DNA of 64,000 nucleotides from Cavia porcellus (GCF_034190915.1 NW_026947486.1:100235123-100299122); one strand, 5' to 3'; positions 47,102 through 57,624 are shown, counted from the stretch's first letter. Notes: generated by a model from the sequence alone, not told the origin. Program-made: numbers and translations.

Positions 47102-47830
47102 ATGGGGCCAGCCCCAGGCCTCCAAATCCAGACAAACCCCTGGGGCTCCAAGGTTTGTCCCAGCACAAAACAATCCATTTCAGACCTCTTCAGGGCAACC
47201 CCAGGGAGTACAGGATTGGACCTCTGTTCCACATCCAACACAGTATTAACCCCTGACATGGGTGTCCAGGTCATCCCCTCAGGCATCTATAGACCCCCTC
47301 CCCCCGGGACTTTTGGACTTATTGTTGGATGTAGTAGCACTATGATTAAAGGATTACAAGTTCTGCCAGGGATAATAGATAGTGATTACACAGGGGAAAT
47401 AAAAGTCATGGCTTCTCTCCTTGTTGGTGTCATACCAGTCAGGGCAGGGCAACACCTTGCTGAATTGCTGCTATTGCTTTTGGCTCAAATGTCTAACAAA
47501 TCCATAACTCCCTACAGGGGGGACTCCCTTCCTGGGACCTCAGATGTATATTGGGCCCAACATATCTCCACAGAAAAGCCCCTCATGGCCCTATATTTAG
47601 ATGGAAAATGTTTCTCAGGCTTCATTGATATGGGCACAGATGTTACCATTATCAAAAAGGAGGAGTGGCCTGCTGCCTGGCCTTTAGAAACAACTTTAAC
47701 ACACCTCCAAGAGATTGGACAATCAAAAAATCCACAACACAGTTCCAAACAACTGGTTTGGAGAGATCAAAAAGGTAATCAGGGACACTTACAACCTTAT
47801 GTCATAGAGAGTCTGCCTCTTAATTTATAG
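47102..47830 (+). pseudogene. pro: pro remnant: dUTPase plus aspartic protease
   Basis: A 242-codon frame. The first half is a dUTPase: ATPGSTGLDL (residues 32-41), GCSS (76-79) and GIIDSDYTGEI (90-100) are its nucleotide-binding motifs. The dUTPase lowers dUTP during reverse transcription and sits in the pro frame in betaretroviruses. The second half is the retroviral protease, with LYLDGKCFSGFIDMGTDVTI around the catalytic site. The catalytic D-T-G triad reads D-M-G (residues 176-178, 47,627-47,635), which should abolish activity. The frame ends in a TAG at 47,828-47,830. In the family, pro is reached by ribosomal frameshifting from gag; I did not identify the slip site. Confidence 0.9.
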
Positions 47831-47899
47831 GAAAGAAACCTACTCTCCCAAATAGGATTAATTATGCGAAGCCCTAATAATGTTGTCACAGCACAAATG

Positions 47900-50600
47900 C
47901 TTAAAAGGGCTACCTGCCAAAACAGGGCTTAGGAAAAAATAACATGGGCATTACTGATCCCATCATTCCCACCCCTAACAATGCCAAAGCTGGGTTAGGC
48001 CATTTTCCATAGGGGCCATTGACACTCCTGTGATCCTTACAAAACAAATTACATGGCTATCATAAGAGCCCGTATGGGTCAATCAATGGCCCCTACCTCT
48101 AAAAAAATTATGGCTGCTCAACAGCTGGTACAGGACCAGTTTAATGCAGGCCACATAATACCTAGTGATTCACCATAGAATACTCCCATTTTTTTCATTA
48201 AAAAAATCAGGTAAATAGAGACTACTATAAGACCTCAGGGTGATAAACAAGACTATGGTCATAATGGGGCCCTTACAGCCAGGCCTCCCTTCACCCAGTG
48301 CTATACTTTTAGGTTATTTTAAAATTGTAATAGATCTTAAAGATTGCTTTTTTTCTATTCCCTTGCATCCAGATGACCAAAAACACTTTGCCTTTAGCCT
48401 TCCATCAATTAATTTCAGAGCACCTATGAACAGATTTCAATGGCAAGTCCTCCCACAAGGGATGGCTAATTCCCCTATGCTATGTCAGCCTTTTGTAGCC
48501 ACCGCAATACAGCCGGTCAGAGATCATTGGCCAAATATATATATTGTCCATTATATGGATGACATCCTCTTAGCAGGAGATGACCAAACCTTAGCAACCC
48601 TAAGGTGCTACCAGGAACTACAGGTTGCCTTACAGGAGGCTGGACTTCAAATAGCCCCTGATAAAGTACAGCTTACTTATCCATATACATACTTGGGTTT
48701 TCAATTACAAGGCACTCAAATATTCTCTCCAAAACCCCAACTAAGGCTTGATGGCCTGAAGACGCTTAATGACTTCCAAAAACTACTGGAAGACATTAAT
48801 TGGCTCATACCATTTTTAAAACTAACTAAACATGATTTACAGCCCCTTTATGAGCTGCTTCTGGGAGACATAGATCCAACCTCCCCCCGAGAGCTTACAT
48901 CTGATGCCAGGAGAGCGCTCAATAAAGTAAAAGAGGCTATTGCTCAACAAACTGTTTCCTTTAGGGACTACAGTAAGCCTTTGCAATTTCTCATTTTTAA
49001 TACAAAGCTTTGTCCCACAGTGGTGTTCTAGCAACAAGCTCCCCTCATGTAAATCCAGTTATCTGTCTCCCCCCCAAAAAACATTCCTGCCTTATTTCCA
49101 GGCTGTCTCAGACCAAATAATTCAGGGTAAAACACAAAAATAATGTTATTTTGACAAAAAAAAAAAAAAAAAAAAAAAACAGACATTATTATTCAACCTT
49201 TTACAAAGGACCAAGTAGATTGGTTACTTCAGACTACAAAAGTGTGGCCTATTGCCTTAGCTTCCTTTTCAGGGGCTATCGACAATCATTACCCTCCAAA
49301 TAAGCTGGTTGACTTTGCCAACTGTCACCCATTTATATTCCCTAAGATCACAGCTCTACAACCTCTTCCTGGCACCCCGGTGTTATTCACTGATGGCTCT
49401 TTCTCCAGCAGGGCTGCTTATGTATCCCAAGACAATGTTTTTACCCTCCAGACAGGCACCTCCTCTGCCCAGTTAACAGAGTTACAGGCTATCTTACAGT
49501 CTTTACTGCTTACCCCGACCAACCCTTCAATTTGTATACTGACAGTGCTTACCTCACTCAGTCTGTTCCATTATTGGAGACTGTTGCTACCATCTGTCAT
49601 GCTTCCCCGGCTGCAAATTTGTTCAAACAATTACAAGACTTCATACGCCTTTGCCATCATAAGTTCTTTATTGGCCATCTGCGGGCCCATTCCAACCTCC
49701 CTGCACCCCTTGCCGAGAAAATAATTTGGCTGATGTTGCCATACGAGCACAGGTCTTTATGCCTCATTTCAAGCTTACAAATGACTCCAAGGTGTCTGAG
49801 GCCCAACAGGCCCATCAACTACACCACCTCAATGCTCAAACTCTCCACCGCCTCCACAAAATTACCTGTGAACAAGCCAGACAAATTGTAAAAAAAATTG
49901 CCCTTCTTGCACTATCCACTTAACTGTTCAACACCAAGGAGTCAACCCAAAAGATTTAATCCCTAACGCCTTGTGACAAATGGACGTTACTCATTTCAAT
50001 GAGTTCGGCAACCTAAAATATATACATGTAATTATTGATACATATGGTGGCTTCGTTTTCACCACTCTCCAGACTGGCGAAGCTGCCAGACACATTATAG
50101 CCCATATGCTGTCAGCTTTCTCAGTTCTGGGATGTCCTCAACAGCTCAAGACCAATAATGGCCCTGGCTATACCAGTACCTCCTTCACCCAATTTTGCAA
50201 GTACCTTAATATTCTCCACACCACAGGTATACCTTATAATCCTCAGGGACAAGACATTGTTAAAGTGCACATAGCTTCCTTAAATTCACCATAGAAAAAG
50301 TAAAAAGGGGGACATGGTATCCAACCCAGGGGTCCCCTAGAAATGTCCTTTCACATGCTCTCTTCATTTTAAATTTTCTGACCCTGGATGCTTCAGGCTG
50401 CTCTGCAGCATCTCATTTTTGCCATACTCAGACTCAAACATGATTTGTCTCTGTTTTCTGGAAAGACCCACTAAGCAATATGTGGAATGGCCCCGACCCA
50501 GTCCTTATCTGGGGATGGGGTTCAGTGTGTGTTTACTCTCAACAAGACAGAGAGGCTAGATGGCTACCTGAGCGCCTCGTAAAACAAGTAGACAATTCTT
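47900..50600 (+). pseudogene. pol: pol remnant (reverse transcriptase, RNase H, integrase)
   Basis: RT begins around 47,940 in broken frames, with TAG stops at 48,176 and 48,216. It is open for 263 codons at 48,240-49,031, including VLPQGMANSPMLCQ and the catalytic HYMDDILLAG (near 48,551). A 24-base A-run (49,156-49,179) disrupts the connection region. RNase H (49,242-49,724) keeps LFTDGSFSSRAAY (Asp at 49,392) and TELQAI (Glu at 49,479), then shifts frame to MYTDSAYL (49,532). The integrase zinc site has its His pair at about 49,813 and its Cys pair at 49,899-49,910, split by a frameshift in an A-run. The integrase core (49,980-50,294) keeps the first Asp (49,983), but the second is Asn (50,154) and the Glu is Lys (50,262). 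The C-terminal domain is readable at about 50,460-50,590. Confidence 0.92.
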
Positions 50601-50679
50601 CAAAGACCCCATGCTACGCCCAGGAATAATGTCATTTCCTGAGGCACAACCCCCTGTGGTCTCTTACAGATGACACAAC

Positions 50680-51793
50680 TCCCCAGAACCCTATGCTGCC
50701 TACTCAGCCTTCTCCTCGGGCCGTACCACACCCATGGTGAATTTGGACCCCCACCAAACAGACTACAACTGCTGACAGCCATGTATGGAACCCCTGTGAC
50801 TGCGGAGGAGGCTCTTCTTGGTCTGGAGGAACACAAACCACCCAAATAGACTGCAGTAATAAGCTAGCAGTTCTCGTGGCCAGACCCTCCCATACAGAGG
50901 GATCAACTCAAAATTGGGAAAGCAAAACTAAACCCCAAATTATACCCAACAGATCCATGACCTGCCTACAGGGCTCTCTCCAAAATGATTTTACGCTTAT
51001 AGATATTGGCCATCTCCTGTCCACTACCTGTGTTCAATTTGTCAATCATACAGGTCCTCTGTGCCCCCCAACAGGACACATTTTTGTCTGTGGTAATAAT
51101 AGGACCTATACCTATATTCCAGTCAACTGAACAGGTACATACATAACTGCTTCCCTCCTGCCTGACATACATATTATCTCAGGTGACCAACCTGTCCCCG
51201 TGCCAACATCTGATTACACTGATGGCCGCCAAAAATGAGTGGTAACACTGACCCCGCTTTTGGTGGGAATGGGCCTCACTGGTGCTGTAGCCACTGGTGC
51301 TGCTGGCCTTGCCGTTGCCTTAGATAAATATACTGTCCTGTCCAACCAGTTGTCTAAAGATGTTCAAGCCTTATCCTTTACAGTAATAACTCTCCAAAAC
51401 CAATTAGACTCACTGACAGAGGTCGTCTTACAAAACAGACAAGGGCTAGACCTGCTCACGGCAAAGCAGGGGGGAATTTGTCTTGTCTTACAGGAAAAAT
51501 GTTGCTTCTACATGAATCAGTCTGGTGTTGTGCGAGGCAAGCTCCAAGAAATAAAAGAATGACTTCAACAGCGACAACAACAAATGGCCGTTAACCCCTT
51601 TTCCTCAATGTGGGGGGGACTTTTCCCTTACCTAGAGCCCCTTTTGGGTCCCCTAGATGCCCTGTTGCTTCTCCTCTTTGTGGGTTCTTGTATTTTTCAG
51701 AGGATTATGACACTCATTAATAACCAGATAGACGCATTTATGGCAAAGCCCATTCGGGTACACTATCACCAGCTGGAGATGGAAGATCAATAA
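50680..51793 (+). pseudogene. env: env remnant (gammaretrovirus-type envelope of a D-type virus)
   Basis: Env mediates receptor binding and membrane fusion in the family. A leucine-rich leader-like stretch lies near 50,690-50,725. From about 50,786 to 51,793 one frame is followed with only three stops, all TGA (51,128, 51,236, 51,560). The surface part has a WNPCDCGGGSSWSGG patch and a C-terminal patch with GPLCPPTGHIFVCGNN. It is much shorter than usual, so an internal deletion is likely. The second stop falls at the surface/transmembrane cleavage site. The transmembrane part (51,239-51,562) has a hydrophobic fusion-peptide-like start, the [16 protein letters not shown] segment and CLVLQEKCC (CX6CC, 51,479-51,505). 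The membrane anchor and a short tail with a YHQL motif are in 51,584-51,793. It is not functional as it stands. Confidence 0.9.
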
Positions 51794-51863
51794 ACCTACC
51801 AGGAAAAAAAAATCCTATGAGTGGCCCATATAACTGCCTTGGGGCAATGGACAGGCAGCGAGA

Positions 51864-51996
51864 GACGGGCAACTAGGACATATATATTACACCACCGGCC
51901 CCCTAAGACAGGCACAGGACCAACTGCTGTTCTGCAAGCCCATGATGGGTAAGGCCCAGTTCAGTTGATGTAATGAGGTTCTTGACCTAAGACAGG
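51864..51996 (+). promoter_or_regulatory. Constitutive-transport-element-like RNA export signal
   Basis: Between env and the polypurine tract, two motifs alternate twice: GACGGGCAA (51,864-51,872), CCTAAGACAGG (51,902-51,912), GATGGGTAA (51,944-51,952), CCTAAGACAGG (51,986-51,996). The position and the alternating order match the constitutive transport element of D-type retroviruses, whose two internal loops bind the cellular export factor NXF1 (TAP) so that unspliced RNA leaves the nucleus. The two 11-base motifs are identical although the rest of the provirus has decayed. Recognition is from family knowledge and pattern; the RNA fold was not computed. Confidence 0.65.
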
Positions 51997-52040
51997 TGCT
52001 GTCCTCACAGGGCCTGCCATACTCCTGATTAAGTAATATA

Positions 52041-52053
52041 GAAAGGGAGGAGA
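52041..52053 (+). promoter_or_regulatory. Polypurine tract
   Basis: GAAAGGGAGGAGA immediately precedes the TG of the 3' LTR. It is the plus-strand DNA primer site in reverse transcription. Confidence 0.85.
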
Positions 52054-52382
52054 TGTAGGAAGCGGCGTGACAGCCCCATTGCTGCTTCCCCGCCTCTCTC
52101 ACTTATGGGTACATAATGCACCTGCCTACATTACCCATAATCCTCTCCTGCTTACATCACATACCCGGATGTGACAATGACCTATCAGAAACCATCCCGT
52201 AGCCTCTTCCTGTCCCACCAGCCCACACTTCACCTATAAAGGATGCAACCACTTCCTGAATAAATGAGACTTGATTGGACTCCTCAACTTGTCTCAATCT
52301 CTCTTTGTCTCCCACCCTATCTTTTTTTCATCCCCATTCCCCCTCCAGGTACACCCCATGGATTGATCCATGGGCCAGATCA
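52054..52382 (+). repeat. 3' LTR of the provirus
   Basis: It begins TGTAGGAAGCGG, with TATAAA at 52,235-52,240 and AATAAA at 52,259-52,264. It is about 13 bases longer than the 5' LTR because of a small insertion next to its terminus (after GGATTGATC). It ends AGATCA before the target duplication. Differences from the 5' LTR are mainly transitions. Confidence 0.93.
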
Positions 52383-52388
52383 GACCTA
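52383..52388. repeat. Target-site duplication, right copy (GACCTA)
   Basis: Identical to 44,820-44,825 and flush with the end of the 3' LTR. Confidence 0.9.
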
Positions 52389-53590
52389 AAATATGACAAG
52401 AACATGATCATGGAGTTGAGTGTCTCATGAACTGTGGGGATATGATAGAGACATTTATCGACAAAGGGAGGGAATGCACAGTTTTTCTCTTTGCTCTCAC
52501 AGATATCTCAGTGCATTTGCCATGATGCATATGATTCTGGAAGTTTCTGGAGTGCAGGACAGTGATAGGATGAGAAAATAAAGAAGAGACAAAGCTGGGG
52601 TCACATGTAGGGCTTACTTTTCTTGTAGGAGGAAGGATACTGCTCAACCACTGCAGAATACTTTATTATATACTCATAAGGGTGATGTCAATTTGAACCC
52701 TGTTGTCTAGCAACTCATATTTGTGTTGTCTTGGGGCTTAGTGTTTTTGTGGGCTGAAGCAGCTTCTTCTCCTGGCTTGTAGTGAGTGCTCTTTGTTTTG
52801 GGGGATATCTGTGCCCCAGCCATGCTGCAGCCCCACACATTGCTAAATTTCCAGCTTCAATGGCACCCAACAGGCAGTATTTGAACTAGGACCACACAGT
52901 AGCTGTTCAACAAGCACCACAATGCGATTGGGCACATTAAAGTGTGGATTGTGTAGCTAGCCCATGTGGGGTTTGCAAACATGGTGACCCCTCCAGTGCA
53001 GATTCTATATGTATGAATCAAATTCATTTTTACTCTCAATGGCTTATTTGTTAAATTTTTCATCAAATCATGTACATAGTATCTTATAGTATCCTTAGCA
53101 GATGTGTCCTATTGGCTTCCAAAGTGATAACAGTGAAACTCCTTAGCCAAGTTAGGCCTACAAGTGATGTATCACCATGATGACTTTTTCTGTAATTTTG
53201 TTTGTGCAAATATTGCTTTGAGCCATCGTATTAATGACCATATGGTGGTGTTTTTGACTTTAAAATTAGTACACTTTGATGGGAAAGTTGACTCCATGTC
53301 CACACAAACTATTGGCCCTTAACATCTATTTCAGAATTTGTTTTATGGATTTCTTGGATAATTACCTAAGTTTTGTAGTTTAAAACTTGACGTTGGCCAT
53401 TGTCAATTGATTTTTTATCAGAAAATGTATTTTCATTATTTTGGAGCTGAGCATCAGGGAAGTATCACTGTAAGGAAGATTGAAATTATGACAGCTTATT
53501 GTCTCTCACTAGGTGATGCTCAGTGGACTTTTATAATTTTTACAACATATATAACATATGATATGATTTGTTGGATTAAATTTGAAATAT
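52389..53590. other. Unassigned intergenic DNA
   Basis: No gene or recognisable repeat. Short frames (52,408-52,647, 52,857-53,066 and 53,407-53,616) lack motifs. Confidence 0.3.
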
Positions 53591-53594
53591 ACAC

Positions 53595-53735
53595 TGACAC
53601 TCGTTGTGCACAGTGATAACACCAGCACTCAGGAATCTAAGGCAAGATAATCACCATTTTTGAGGTCAGGTTGCACTACAAAGTAGTTTGAAGCCAGCAT
53701 GAATTACATAGTGAGACCCTATTTAAAAAACTAGA
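53595..53735 (+). mobile_element. Degenerate B1-like SINE
   Basis: GATAACACCAGCACTCAGGA, CTAAGGCAAGATAATCACC and TACATAGTGAGACCCTATTT are recognisable pieces of a 7SL-derived SINE with an A-rich end near 53,735-53,750. Confidence 0.7.
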
Positions 53736-53775
53736 AAACAAAGAAAATTCAAACATACTTGCTTCATATGCTAAC

Positions 53776-53886
53776 TTTTTTTTTTTTTTTTTTGGTCTTT
53801 TTCATTTTTATCGGTACCGGGGATTGAACTCACGACTGCCTGCTTGCAAGGCAGGTATTTATGCTGCTGAGCTAAACCTCCAGCCC
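53776..53886 (-). mobile_element. ID SINE, minus strand, with target-site duplication
   Basis: A T-run, then GGTACCGGGGATTGAACTCA (reverse of the B box), CTGCCTGCTTGCAAGGCAGG, and GCTGAGCTAAACCTCCAGCC (reverse of the A box). ATATGCTAACTTTT occurs directly before and after the element (near 53,767 and 53,888), a clear target duplication. Confidence 0.92.
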
Positions 53887-54489
53887 CTATATGCTAACTT
53901 TTCAAAAATGGTAATTTTAATTAAAGATTTGAATGTAGAGGTGGACTCAGAGTTGTTCAAGTGCCCCTTTAATTGACCTTCAGTAGCACTGACACTGTTC
54001 TTTTTCTTGTGTAACTTGTGTCATTAATTATTTGTATGTCACAAAATTGTCACACTGATACCTTGTGTGTGATTTCCATAAAATTTTTGAAGTTATTCAC
54101 ACTTTGAAAAAAATGAATGTAGTCATTTGCTTCACAGTTGTTAATTAAGTCACCCAAAATGTTAGTTTTCATTTTTATTTAAAAAGTGAGGTAGAAAATA
54201 TTTTTCCTTCATGATATTAAAGTCATTTTGACTAATTTCTGTTTCTCTTTGGCTATGCACCATAAGCATTTTTCAAATGCATGCATTTTCTTTATACATT
54301 TGGAAATGGAGTTGCTTGTGAGATGCTTGTAGTTTCAGTTCCCTGCGAATATTCTTTAATTGCTCGTGATAGGCAAGATTGGACCTTAAGCAACTGGCAT
54401 TTCTTTGCCTAAGAGGTGCATTTGCTGAAAATTTCTTGGATTTGATAAAAGACTTGTGTTCTTTGAGTAAAACTTTTTGCTACGAACAA

Positions 54490-55465
54490 TTTTATATCAG
54501 CCTTTGATTTTTATTAATACATATCTTCAGTAAGCAATGATGGCATTCATTGTGGTGGGTATCTACATGCATACAACACATCCTCATTCTTTTTCTTGCT
54601 GTCAACTCTTCATCCTGCCCTTTCTACAACTCTAGATCCCATTCTCATATGCAAAATTTATCTTTCTGTTTCCTATTCTATATCTTTATTTTTCTCTTTA
54701 ATTTATTGGACTGTGGTTTTCTCTTGTCAGAAGAGTTACTTGGTTTTTACATTTGTGTGTTTGAGTGTTTCCTTCAATGTTATGCATCCAAGGTGAATCA
54801 CTTACCTACAAATGATACACATTTATCTCTAGCTATGGTAGCGTAGTAACCCACTCTGTATGAATGGCACATTGTAACTACTGTATCATCTGTTGAGTGT
54901 CATGGAGTCATTTCCAAATTTTACCTTTTATGGGGTGTGTTGCTAGAAAACATGGGTACGATATGCATGTATGTTTAGTATGCTGTGGTATGATGTTTTA
55001 ACTTTTTAAGGAAATACCTACAAGGGGAATAGCTGGCCTTTTTGGAATTTCTAATTTTAGTGTTTTGCCAAATATCCAGGCTGATTTACTTAGTGGTTAT
55101 AATAGTTTGAATTCCCACAAAAACCTTACCAGTATACCTTTTTCTATGCAACTGTGTTAGCATTTACTAGTGTTTCATTTTTTGATCATGGTCATTCTTT
55201 CTGGAGTAAAAAGTCTCATTGTAGTTTTACTTCATATTTCCCGATTAGCCAGAGAAGTTGAACATGTTTTCATGTACTTACTGTTCATTGGATCTTCTTT
55301 TGAGAAGTGTCTCTTCATTTAACTGGAATGTTTTTTGGTTGGGTCATGTACTTTGGGGTTCTAAGTTTTTAAGTTCCTTATATATTCTAGATTTTAACCC
55401 TGTTTAAGTATTCTATGAAGCAAAAATGTGTTTCTCTGCTCTTTGAGCTGTCTATGTTCACATAG
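54490..55465 (-). mobile_element. Old LINE-1 3' end, minus strand
   Basis: Read in reverse: 3' UTR (about 54,490-54,760), the ORF2 tail (54,780-55,000) and more of the ORF2 C-terminus. Landmarks include GGGGAATAGCTGGCC, GATCATGGTCATTCTTTCTG, CCAGAGAAGTTGAACATGTT and TTCTAAGTTTTTAAGTTCC. No frame is intact. Confidence 0.65.
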
Positions 55466-56610
55466 GTGTCTATCTCCATGATTACAAGAATGAGAAAAAG
55501 GTCCAGCAGGTGCAAGTCCAGAAATTGTTGAATTTGAACGCATATTTTTTCTCATACACTGAAAGAAAATATTCCAGAATGCATTGAAGGCTTTCTGAAG
55601 CCTACCTTTTTCCTCCTACTTAACTGCCTGTAGCTCTAACAGGAGACCTTACAGTAAGTGCCATCCTCATTTGGATCCAGTACAGTAAGTGCCATTCTCA
55701 TTTGGATCCAATATCATGGTCTCCTCTGGAGAGTTATTATCTGTCTGCAGCCTGAAGTTTCAGAATTCGCTTTGCATTGTGCTAAAATCACCAAAAGGTT
55801 GGTGAACAAGTGAACAAATTGGAGGCAGAATAGCAAAGTATGAGAATGGAATAGTACAATACTACCAGCAACAAGATAGAGAACTCACTGCTTCTATGAC
55901 TGAAAAATTTGCACATTCCAGAAAAAAACCCATCCATATCCAAATCTGCCTTCAGATCTAAAAATGTATCAAGAATGTCAAGTTATCCCACAGACCCTCT
56001 GTACCAGTGCGGCCCAGAGATTTTGCCTTGAACTTCCTGTGGTCCCAAGTTGAAATTAACAAAAATTGAAAACTCTGTTCTTCAGCACATCTCAGCATCT
56101 CAGACCTCACACAGAGAACAATATAGGAGTGGGAAGCACTCTTCTAGCATTCCCTGGACACCAAGACAGTAACACCTACTCTAAGGAAACCTACTACAGA
56201 TGAGCAGAACTGGATCAACTCTTCCAGGTAAATTAGGGCACTCTGGTGTTTCTGAAATAAGAAGAGTGGATAAGAATCAGAGGGGGAACAAGTGCACTAG
56301 TACTAAGTAACCCTAAATATTCACCTGTCTTTAGGTCTCCTTCTAAGCTTTCGAACATCAAGATGTGTGCTGGATCCCTGCTTTGCAAGGGCAGCCCATG
56401 ATTCATCACTCACTCTGCACTGAGTATGTGTCATTGCACTACCAACCACATGTGCACTTCTGGCATCTCCCTGTCTCAGCAGCTCAGTCATGGCAAGGGA
56501 TTTCCTTCCAGGGTCCCTTCCCCATGCAGCTCCACTCATTCACAGGGTCAGTGCTTTCTGCTCAACTACTGTCCTGGAATGATCACACGACCATAAAGGA
56601 GTTAGGAAAA
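55465..56610. other. Unassigned DNA with a 31-bp tandem duplication
   Basis: A unit starting TACAGTAAGTGCCATCC and ending TTTGGATCCAG at 55,650-55,680 is repeated at 55,681-55,711 with two changes. Short frames around 56,321-56,616 on both strands show no conserved motif. Confidence 0.4.
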
Positions 56611-56613
56611 TGG

Positions 56614-56658
<45 letters not shown>

Positions 56659-56665
56659 CTTGCAT

Positions 56666-56699
<34 letters not shown>
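56614..56699. repeat. (TG)n microsatellite, two blocks
   Basis: Two GT runs separated by TATGCTTGCATAAG. The Thr-His open frame on the minus strand is an artefact of this repeat. Confidence 0.95.
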
Positions 56700-56701
<2 letters not shown>

Positions 56702-56904
56702 CTGCAAGCCACGTGAGTATGGCCCTAGGGACATATCCATATAATAGCTAGTATTTGTTTTATACTCAGTGATGGTGTCTGGGAAAGAGCTACTGTACAC
56801 CTTTAGGACTGGAAGTAATGATATGCTCTTGCACTCCTGAATAAGACAGTGCCAGGAACTGAAAGCAAATCTGAGTTTTATGGAGGATAATTGGCCTTTA
56901 AAAG

Positions 56905-57000
56905 AAGAAACTGGAGAGGGATGTAACTCAGAGGTTGAACACTTGTCTAGCCCATATGATGTGTGGATTTCAGTCCAAAACTGGAAAAATAACTTAAAAA
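56905..57000 (+). mobile_element. Degenerate tRNA-derived SINE (ID-like)
   Basis: GAGGGATGTAACTCAGAGGT (A-box region), GAACACTTGTCTAGCC and ATTTCAGTCCAAAACTGGAA (B-box region) followed by an A-rich tail. It is an old copy of the tRNA-Ala-like SINE class. Confidence 0.6.
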
Positions 57001-57600
57001 TAGATAACAGGGCAATGAACTCTACTGACTAAGGTCACAGTTCATCCAGAAAAGTGAAAAGTAGCAACAGACTATCACTATTACAGCCTTCAGTTAGTTT
57101 TGTCTGTTACGAATGAGATAAATAAGCTAAGATTTCATCCTCCTACAGATTCAGATGTGGGGAGGCCTTATAATTTCTAGACTGTGTTTTAAAAGAATGG
57201 ATGTCAGGTTCTTCAAAAATCACTCACTCTAGCAAGCCATCTGGTCAGTGCTTTCAGAAAGGGTAATTAGAGGCTTACCCTCAGGCACTGGCTGGAGCAA
57301 AGAATAAGTTCTAACTAGAATGAATACAGAGAAACACTTTAAAGGATGCTTAGGCTCATCTCAGGAAGCTGACATAATACCCTTAGAAACAGTAATAATT
57401 GTGAACGATTTTACTGTTCAAAGATGGAGATAGATAAAACCCAGTAAAAAGAAGGCTTCGAAGATCCTGGGAAGAATTTGGTGAAAGTGGGAATCTTTGT
57501 CCATCGGATCTCTGGGTGCCGTGGTCCTGAGACCAGGTTTTTCCCCTTTATGCATTTTGTGCTATCGCTTTTGCTTTCCACACAAATACAGTGTAGCTGT
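57000..57600. other. Unassigned DNA
   Basis: Nothing recognisable. Overlapping frames in 57,411-57,660 on both strands are short and without motifs. Confidence 0.3.
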
Positions 57601-57624
57601 ATTAACAATTTCACCTCTGGAATT

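Larger units (their letters stand above)
44826..52382 (+). mobile_element. Endogenous D-type betaretrovirus-like provirus, complete but defective
   Basis: Two LTRs (316 and 329 bp) bracket gag, dUTPase/protease, pol, env, an export-element-like segment and a polypurine tract, 7,557 bp in all. The identical 6-bp duplication GACCTA at 44,820-44,825 and 52,383-52,388 shows that this is one integration event. The tRNA-Lys-type primer site, the dUTPase in the pro region and the Gag layout are betaretroviral. The env has the immunosuppressive-type segment and CX6CC motif of the gammaretrovirus class. That beta/gamma combination defines the D-type group. By hand I count about 31 differences between the LTRs, close to 10 percent. 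All genes contain stops or frameshifts, so this is a fossil. Confidence 0.95.

Noticed and set aside
46915..47256. 113-codon plus-strand frame
   Set aside because: It is out of frame with the nucleocapsid zinc knuckle, which is read in a different frame over the same DNA.
50600..50845. 81-codon minus-strand frame in env
   Set aside because: It is a shadow of the env surface region. No motif and no family match are visible.
44826..52382. Intact, potentially active retrovirus
   Set aside because: Every gene has stops or frameshifts, protease and integrase catalytic residues are changed, and the LTRs differ at about 10 percent.
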